Source of the DNA: Streptomyces sp. CG4
GTDB taxonomy: Bacteria > Actinomycetota > Actinomycetes > Streptomycetales > Streptomycetaceae
Direction of reading: 5' to 3'
DNA length: 64,000 nucleotides
NCBI RefSeq assembly: GCF_041080655.1
Contig: NZ_CP163525.1
Span: 3,472,001 to 3,536,000, forward strand
A program made the translations under genes and the position numbers. Below are positions 59,303 through 64,000 of the stretch, one piece after another. The notes below the pieces were generated by a model. That model ran no database searches. It was not told the DNA's origin and saw only the letters and a program-made list of their open reading frames with translations. Within the stretch, counting starts at the first letter, position 1, and each line of letters begins with the position of its first letter.

Positions 59303-59917
59303 CTACAGCCAGCCCTTCTCCCGCGCGATCCGCACCGCCTCCGCCCGGTTGCGTACCGCCAGCTTCTGGATCGCCGTGGAGAGGTAGTTGCGGACCGTGC
59401 CCTGGGAGAGGTGCAGGGCCTTGGCCAGCTCGGCGTTGGTGGAGCCGTCGGCCGCCGCGCGGAGCACCTCGCGTTCGCGTTCGGTGAGGGGGTTGGCGCC
59501 CTCGGCGAGCGCGGCGGCGGCGAGCGTGGGGTCGATGACCCGCTCGCCGGACAGCACCTTGCGGATCGCCTCGGCGAGCTGGGCGGCCGGGGCGTCCTTG
59601 ACGAGGAAGGCGTCGGCGCCGGCCTCCATGGCGCTGCGCAGATAGCCGGGGCGCCCGAAGGTGGTCAGGACGACCAGTTTGACCTGCGGGAACTCCCGGT
59701 GCACCTGGGCGGCCGCCTCGATTCCGGTGCAGCCGGGCATCTCGATGTCGAGCAGTGCCACGTCCACGCCGTGCGCGCCGACGGCCGCCAGTACCCGGTC
59801 CCCGCGCGCGACCTGGGCGACGACCTCGATGTCGTCCTCCAGGCCGAGCAGCGCGGCCAGGGCCTCGCGGACCATCGACTGGTCCTCGGCGAGAAGGACC
59901 TTGATCGTGCTCGTCAT
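59303..59917 (-). CDS. LuxR-family response regulator (DesR-like)
   Basis: 204 aa. Receiver domain: KVLLAEDQSMVREALAALL with the acidic pocket, ALLDIEMPG with the phosphorylated Asp (about 54), the switch Thr in VVLTTFGRPGYL and the Lys in VKDAPAAQL. A LuxR-type HTH follows (NPLTEREREVLRAAADGSTNAELAKALHLSQGTVRNYL). The ATG at 59917 shares ATGA with the kinase stop. It should control the ABC operon from the palindrome at 62831. Confidence 0.94.
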   Translation of the reverse strand: MTSTIKVLLAEDQSMVREALAALLGLEDDIEVVAQVARGDRVLAAVGAHGVDVALLDIEMPGCTGIEAAAQVHREFPQVKLVVLTTFGRPGYLRSAMEAGADAFLVKDAPAAQLAEAIRKVLSGERVIDPTLAAAALAEGANPLTEREREVLRAAADGSTNAELAKALHLSQGTVRNYLSTAIQKLAVRNRAEAVRIAREKGWL

Positions 59918-61107
59918 GCCCCGGATCCTACGTGCCCCGAAGTGGCCGTAGGTACGTGGGCGACCAGCCGGAATCCATGCCTGACCCGGCCCGCCTCCAG
60001 GGTGCCGCCCGCCTTCTCCAGACGCTCGGTCAGCCCGGTCAGACCGTTGCCCGGACCCTTCCCCGAGCCGCCGGATCCGTTGTCCTCGACGCAGAGTTCG
60101 AGCATCGGGCCGTCCAGGGTCTGGCGGTGCGTGAGCCGGATCAGGCACTTGTCGGCGCCGCTGTGCCGGACCACGTTGGTGACGGCCTCGCGCAGCGCCC
60201 AGGCGAGCGCGGACTCGGACTCCTCGGGGACGCCGGTGAGGTCGGGCTCGGCGGGCACGTCGGCGGTGACGCCGGCGGCGGTCAGGGCGACCTGGGTGCC
60301 GGCGAGTTCGGCGGCCAGCCGCGGGCGCCGGTAGCCGGAGACGGCCTCCCGGACGTCGACCAGGGCCTGCCGGCTGACCTGTTCGATGTCGGCGACCTGC
60401 TGGGCCGCCTTCTCGGGCTGGTCGGGCAGCATCCGGCCGGCCAGCTCGCTCTTCAGCGTGATCAGGGAGAGCGAGTGGCCCAGCAGATCGTGCAGGTCGC
60501 GGGCGAGCCGCAGCCGCTCCTCGTTGGCCGCGAGATGGGCCACGGTGGCCCGGGCCTTGCGCAACTCGATGGTGGTGCGGACGAGTTGGCCGACGCCGAC
60601 CATCGAGAACCCGATCATCACGACCAGGAACAGCAGCCCGCGGGCCTCCTTCTCGCTGGAGTGCAGACCGACGAGGTACATCGCCGCGCCCGACACCGGG
60701 ATCGCCCAGTAGGCCGCCCGGACCGGCAGGGTCGCCCCGCAGGCCACCGAGAGGTAGACGAACAGGCCGAGCCAGGCGCTGCCGAGGCTGTAGGCCAGCG
60801 CGGGGGCGAGCACGCCGAGGATCGTGATCATCGAGACGGTCAGGCGCGGCGAGAACGGCCGGCCCATGCGGCGGAAGACCAGCGAGAGGTAGACACCGAC
60901 GAACGCCGCGAGGCCGAGGGCGCCGGCGACGGTGGCGCCCGTGGTGTGGCGGCCGCTCGTGAGGTCGCTGATCGGCGAGCTGAGGAAGATCAGCCAGACG
61001 CCGATCCACAGCATCTTCACCAGCAGCTCGCGCCGGTTGCGGGGCGGCCGGCCCATGGGGGTGTCCCCCGCGGCTGTGGCCGTCTGGTCTTCCGTCATCG
61101 CGCTCAC
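59914..61107 (-). CDS. Sensor histidine kinase (DesK-like, HisKA_3)
   Basis: 397 aa from GTG 61107, sharing GTGA with the permease stop. Six membrane helices (about 35-195) precede the dimerisation domain RLRLARDLHDLLGHSLSLITLK with the phosphorylated His, then the HATPase domain (REAVTNVVRHSGADKCLIR, EDNGSG, GNGLTGLTERLEKAGG). DesK-type kinases sense membrane state such as fluidity or antibiotic damage. It is co-translated with the ABC exporter and its regulator. Confidence 0.94.
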   Translation of the reverse strand: MSAMTEDQTATAAGDTPMGRPPRNRRELLVKMLWIGVWLIFLSSPISDLTSGRHTTGATVAGALGLAAFVGVYLSLVFRRMGRPFSPRLTVSMITILGVLAPALAYSLGSAWLGLFVYLSVACGATLPVRAAYWAIPVSGAAMYLVGLHSSEKEARGLLFLVVMIGFSMVGVGQLVRTTIELRKARATVAHLAANEERLRLARDLHDLLGHSLSLITLKSELAGRMLPDQPEKAAQQVADIEQVSRQALVDVREAVSGYRRPRLAAELAGTQVALTAAGVTADVPAEPDLTGVPEESESALAWALREAVTNVVRHSGADKCLIRLTHRQTLDGPMLELCVEDNGSGGSGKGPGNGLTGLTERLEKAGGTLEAGRVRHGFRLVAHVPTATSGHVGSGA

Positions 61108-61844
61108 GCCTTCAGCGTGTCCTTCCGGTACAGCCAGGCCGCACCGCCCGCGAAGAGAACGAAGTAGACGGCGAGGATGGCGACGTCCGTCGCGCTGGGA
61201 GCCTGGCTCTGTTCGATGGCCCGTCCCAGTGCAGCGTACGCGTGGGTGGGCAGCCACTTCGCGATGTCCTGGAGGACCTTCGGGAAGGTGGTGGACGGCA
61301 TCCACAGACCGCCGAGGATCGACAGACCGAAGTAGACGATCATCGTGATCGGGCGGACCGCGTCACCGGAGGCGACGTAGCCGATGGCGACGCCGAGCGC
61401 GGCGAAGACGAGGCTGCCGGCCCAGATGACCCCGGTGAGGGCGAGCCACTGCCAGGCGTCCAGGTGGACGTGCTTGACCACCGCGGCGACGAGGAACACC
61501 ACGATGATCGACGGCAGGCTCACCACGGCGGCGCTGGCGGTCTTGGCGAGGACATATCCGCGGCCGGGCAGCGGGGTCAGCCGCAGCTGCCGTACCCAGC
61601 CGCTCTCGCGCTCCTTGGCGATGCGCTCGCTGTTGCCCATGAGGACGGCGGTCAGGGCGCCGAAGGAGGCCATGGAGACCATCAGGTAGGTGGCGACGGT
61701 CAGGCCGGTGCCGTCGACCTTCTGGTCCGAGCCGGAGCTGCTGGAGAAGATCAGGTAGATGAACGAGGGGTAGAGCACCGAGAAGAACAGGAACTTCTTG
61801 TTGCGCAGGACGCGGGCCAGTTCGAGCTTGATCAGGGCGTTCAT
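61104..61844 (-). CDS. ABC-2 type transporter permease
   Basis: 246 aa with six predicted helices (for example FFSVLYPSFIYLIF, VATYLMVSMASFGALTAVLM, VVSLPSIIVVFLVAAVV, AILAVYFVLFAGGAAWLY). NSERIAKERESGWVRQLRLTPLPGRGYVLAK is the ABC-2 signature before the third helix. With the ATPase encoded upstream it exports an unknown substrate, often a drug or lipid. It starts at ATG 61844 and shares ATGA with the ATPase stop. Confidence 0.93.
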   Translation of the reverse strand: MNALIKLELARVLRNKKFLFFSVLYPSFIYLIFSSSSGSDQKVDGTGLTVATYLMVSMASFGALTAVLMGNSERIAKERESGWVRQLRLTPLPGRGYVLAKTASAAVVSLPSIIVVFLVAAVVKHVHLDAWQWLALTGVIWAGSLVFAALGVAIGYVASGDAVRPITMIVYFGLSILGGLWMPSTTFPKVLQDIAKWLPTHAYAALGRAIEQSQAPSATDVAILAVYFVLFAGGAAWLYRKDTLKA

Positions 61845-62779
61845 GACTGCTTGGCCTCCTCGGCCTCCGTGATGGCGACGAAGGCCTGCTCCAGACCGAG
61901 GCCGGCGACTTCGAGATTGCGGGGGAAGACACCGAGGCCGTACAGGGCGTGGACGGTGGCGTCGGCGTCGGACGACTGGATGCGGACGGTGTGCCCGGAA
62001 ATATCGATCGAGGTGAGGAAGGGCAGCCCGCGCAGGGCCGTCTCCTCGATCTCGCCCTCCAGGTCGAAGGAGACCCTGCGGGCGCCCGCCTTGGCCTTGA
62101 TCTCGGCGGCGGTGCCGTCGGCGAGGAGCCGGCCGCGGTGCAGCACCAGGACCCGGTCGGCGATGGCGTCGGCCTCTTCGAGGTAGTGGGTGGCGAACAG
62201 GACGGTACGGCCCTGGTCGGCCTGCTCCCGCATGGTGGCCCAGAAGGCCTGGCGGGCGGAGACGTCCATGCCGGTGGTCGGCTCGTCCAGGATGATCAGG
62301 TCAGTGTCGCCGGCCGTGGCGAGGGCGAAGCGGACCCGCTGGGCCTGGCCGCCGGAGAGCTTGTTGACCTTGCGGTCGGCGATCTGCGCGATGCCCGCGC
62401 GGGCCATGACGTCGGCGGGCTTGTACGGCTTCGGGTGCAGCGAGCAGCCCAGCTTCACCAGCTCGGCCACGGTGACCTCGTCCATCAGGCCGCCGCTCTG
62501 CAGCATGGCCCCGACCCGCCCGGCGGCGATCGCCTCGCGCGGGGTGCCGCCGAAGAGACTCACCGTGCCGCTGTCGGGGTTCTTGAGGCCGAGGAGCAGA
62601 TCGAGGGTGGTGGACTTGCCGGCCCCGTTCGGGCCGAGCAGGGCGACGGTCTCGCCGGGGTGCAGCCGGAGCGAGATCCCGTCGACGGCCCGCACATTGC
62701 CGTAGGTCTTGGTCACCTGGTCGAAGCCGACCACCGGGGTGGTGGTGGCCGGTGCCGCAGTTGTCGTCATGCCCTCCAT
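61841..62779 (-). CDS. ABC exporter ATP-binding protein
   Basis: 312 aa with one ABC domain: Walker A LGPNGAGKSTT, Q-loop LQSGGLMDEV, signature KLSGGQAQR, Walker B LIILDEPTTGMD and the His in FATHYLEE; a C-terminal regulatory segment (about 225-312) follows. It pairs with the ABC-2 permease as an exporter. ATG 62779 is taken as start; ATG 62770 is one alternative, but neither has a well-placed ribosome site. Confidence 0.94.
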   Translation of the reverse strand: MEGMTTTAAPATTTPVVGFDQVTKTYGNVRAVDGISLRLHPGETVALLGPNGAGKSTTLDLLLGLKNPDSGTVSLFGGTPREAIAAGRVGAMLQSGGLMDEVTVAELVKLGCSLHPKPYKPADVMARAGIAQIADRKVNKLSGGQAQRVRFALATAGDTDLIILDEPTTGMDVSARQAFWATMREQADQGRTVLFATHYLEEADAIADRVLVLHRGRLLADGTAAEIKAKAGARRVSFDLEGEIEETALRGLPFLTSIDISGHTVRIQSSDADATVHALYGLGVFPRNLEVAGLGLEQAFVAITEAEEAKQS

Positions 62780-62830
62780 GCTGGCGGCGAGGGCCCTTGA
62801 CCGGGCAGTGTCGGCGGTCCTCAGTGCCGG

Positions 62831-62844
62831 ATGACAGATGTCAT
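62831..62844. promoter_or_regulatory. Candidate operator for the DesR-like response regulator
   Basis: atgaca-ga-tgtcat is a perfect inverted repeat with a two-base centre, 52 bases upstream of the ABC-kinase-regulator operon. Spacing and symmetry suit a NarL/LuxR-type dimer. Confidence 0.55.
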
Positions 62845-62864
62845 GCGGATCGGGTGACAGGCAT

Positions 62865-62907
62865 GCCGAAGGGGGCGCCCGCCGAACGACGGACGCCCCC
62901 TTTCGGC
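62865..62907. terminator. Terminator of the peptidoglycan-binding protein gene
   Basis: The arms gccgaagggggcg and cgccccctttcggc pair over 13 bp with one bulged base, 30 bases beyond the stop of the gene at 62939; loop 16 bases. Confidence 0.8.
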
Positions 62908-62938
62908 CAGGACTTCTCTCGGCTACGACTTTTCTCGG

Positions 62939-64000
62939 CTACGTCGGGTTCGTGGAGATGACCGCGACCCGGTTGGTCCTGCTGATCAGGGCCTGGCGGA
63001 GGGCGATGTAGACCTCCTGCGGGGTGACCGGTGTCTTCTTGCCGTTGGCGCGGGTGATCAGTACGCCGTCGAAGGTCCCGCCGTAGAGCTGCTTCAGGGC
63101 GTTCAGGTCGGGCTTGTCGACCAGCTTGCCGTCCGCGGTGGGCACCACCTTGAGGAACTTCCAGAGCGATTTCGCCGGGCTCATCACCACCACGTGCCCC
63201 GCGCCCGCCGACACCGTCACCTTGCCCGACATCGCCGGCTCCGCGAACTTCTTCATCTCGTCGTCGACCGCCGCATTCGACACCGTCGGCTGCTTGGTGG
63301 TCGACGGGACGGTGACCGCGGACGCCGTGCCCGTCTCCACCATGTGGCGGTAGGCCTGTTCGACCGCGTCGGTCGACTGGCTCGCGTCGATGGCCTTGCC
63401 CGCCTTGCCGTAGACGGCGACGGCCTGGCCGGGCTTGAAGTCGATGCCGCCCTCGACGACCGAGCCGGAGCCGCCGCCGGTCTGCGCGAGCGCGGCTTGC
63501 AGCTTCTCCTCGTCCACCGGCATGTCGGGCTCGATCACGCGCTTCTGCCCGAAGAGGGAGCCGACGACATGGACCGGGTTGTAGTCGCTGGTCGCGGCCT
63601 TGCTCACGGTGGCCTGGAAGTCGAACTGCAGACCGGCGTTCTCCGGGGTGAGGGTGACCGTCTTGCCGCCGACGGCGAGCTGCAGCGGCTTGTTGACCCG
63701 GCTGCCGAAGGCGTCGTCGAGTTTCTTGACGGCGTCGTCACGGGTGCCGCCGCCGATGTCGACGCCGAGGACCGTGGTGCCCTTGGGGACGTCGGTGTGG
63801 TTCATCAGCAGTCCGGCGCCGTAGGCACCGCCCACGACGACGACCACGCCGACGCCCAGCAGCACCAGCTTGCTACGGCCCTTCTTCTTCGGCTTGGCCT
63901 GCGCCTTGGGCGCCGTGGCGGCCGGCTCCGGCCTGGCCGGGGTCTGGGTGGCCGGGCCGTCGGAGGAGCCGCTGCCGAACGGGGAGGGGCCGGCGCCGGG
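62939..64000 (-). CDS. Membrane-anchored peptidoglycan-binding (PG_binding_4/VanW-type) protein, 5' end missing
   Basis: The frame is open to the window end, so the N-terminus is missing; 353 residues are visible. A Pro/Ala-rich basic cytoplasmic part (QAKPKKKGRSK) precedes a membrane helix (LVLLGVGVVVVVGGAYGAGLLM). The external part begins with VPKGTTVLGVDIGGGTRDDAVKKL and VTLTPENAGLQFDFQATV, typical of the PG_binding_4 domain (PF12229) found with VanW or L,D-transpeptidase domains. The repeat appears twice in the visible part. The C-terminus ends VAVISTNPT without a YkuD cysteine motif, so a catalytic domain was not seen. Role: attachment to or remodelling of peptidoglycan. Confidence 0.83.
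   Translation of the reverse strand, partial: PGAGPSPFGSGSSDGPATQTPARPEPAATAPKAQAKPKKKGRSKLVLLGVGVVVVVGGAYGAGLLMNHTDVPKGTTVLGVDIGGGTRDDAVKKLDDAFGSRVNKPLQLAVGGKTVTLTPENAGLQFDFQATVSKAATSDYNPVHVVGSLFGQKRVIEPDMPVDEEKLQAALAQTGGGSGSVVEGGIDFKPGQAVAVYGKAGKAIDASQSTDAVEQAYRHMVETGTASAVTVPSTTKQPTVSNAAVDDEMKKFAEPAMSGKVTVSAGAGHVVVMSPAKSLWKFLKVVPTADGKLVDKPDLNALKQLYGGTFDGVLITRANGKKTPVTPQEVYIALRQALISRTNRVAVISTNPT

Overview
The window is very GC-rich, with strong codon-position bias, GTG starts, many 4-bp ATGA/GTGA overlaps between genes, and typical actinomycete families (DUF3107, DUF3117, DUF3152, DUF6758, Slp-type lipoprotein hydrolase, PelF-type glycosyltransferase, GH135/spherulin-4). It reads as a chromosomal core region of a Streptomyces. 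From memory, not checked here, the right half follows an order also kept in Mycobacterium tuberculosis (dapE, LOG, folP2, DivIVA-like, tagA, DUF3117, O-methyltransferase, sigE, rseA, htrA, tatB, mrp, DUF1003, MgtE-N, corA), so most of the window is vertically inherited.

Layout. 1-6150: the 3' part of a pseudokinase-flippase membrane protein, a secreted Slp-type hydrolase, an FMN reductase, and then a small accessory islet (4826-6024). The islet holds a HEPN-nuclease remnant, a transposase stub, an unlisted 55-aa Cys/His protein and a small membrane protein. 6181-13032 (minus): moeZ, followed upstream by a tightly coupled polysaccharide operon (PelF-like glycosyltransferase, 8-TM membrane protein, low-complexity protein, NAD-dependent epimerase, GH135-family protein). 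13235-18953 (minus): an oligopeptide-type ABC operon. It is preceded by a consensus promoter, a leaderless 31-codon Cys-containing leader peptide and a perfect intrinsic terminator, which together look like a transcription attenuator. Its second permease has a one-base frameshift.

18974-33268: DUF3152 putative metalloprotease, alpha/beta hydrolases, TetR regulator, DUF3107, ferritin-like protein, a DEAD-box helicase with a long KPRRTRK-repeat tail, a 173-bp C-rich tandem repeat, a NYN ribonuclease-like protein, MarC, a PHP phosphoesterase and DUF6758. 33343-41886: a perfect 18-bp palindrome with overlapping micro-ORFs, SUFU, then a divalent-metal block (corA, soluble MgtE-N/CBS protein, DUF1003), an LppX-like lipoprotein, the Mrp Fe-S carrier and tatB. 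41973-47613: the envelope-stress module (HtrA protease, zinc anti-sigma, ECF sigma) facing an O-methyltransferase that lacks a normal start codon.

47712-59289: DUF3117, enoyl-CoA hydratase, tag, DivIVA-like, folP2, LOG, dapE, lysozyme-fold protein, dapC, fdxA, GNAT and SirB1; dapE and dapC both serve the succinylase branch of lysine/diaminopimelate synthesis. 59303-62779 (minus): an ABC exporter coupled to a DesK/DesR-type two-component system with a candidate operator. 62939-64000: the 3' part of a membrane-anchored peptidoglycan-binding protein running off the window.

No rRNA, complete tRNA, CRISPR array, intact insertion sequence or prophage was seen. The most interesting items are the leader-peptide attenuator (18753-18953) and the Pel/galactosaminogalactan-like operon (7423-13032).
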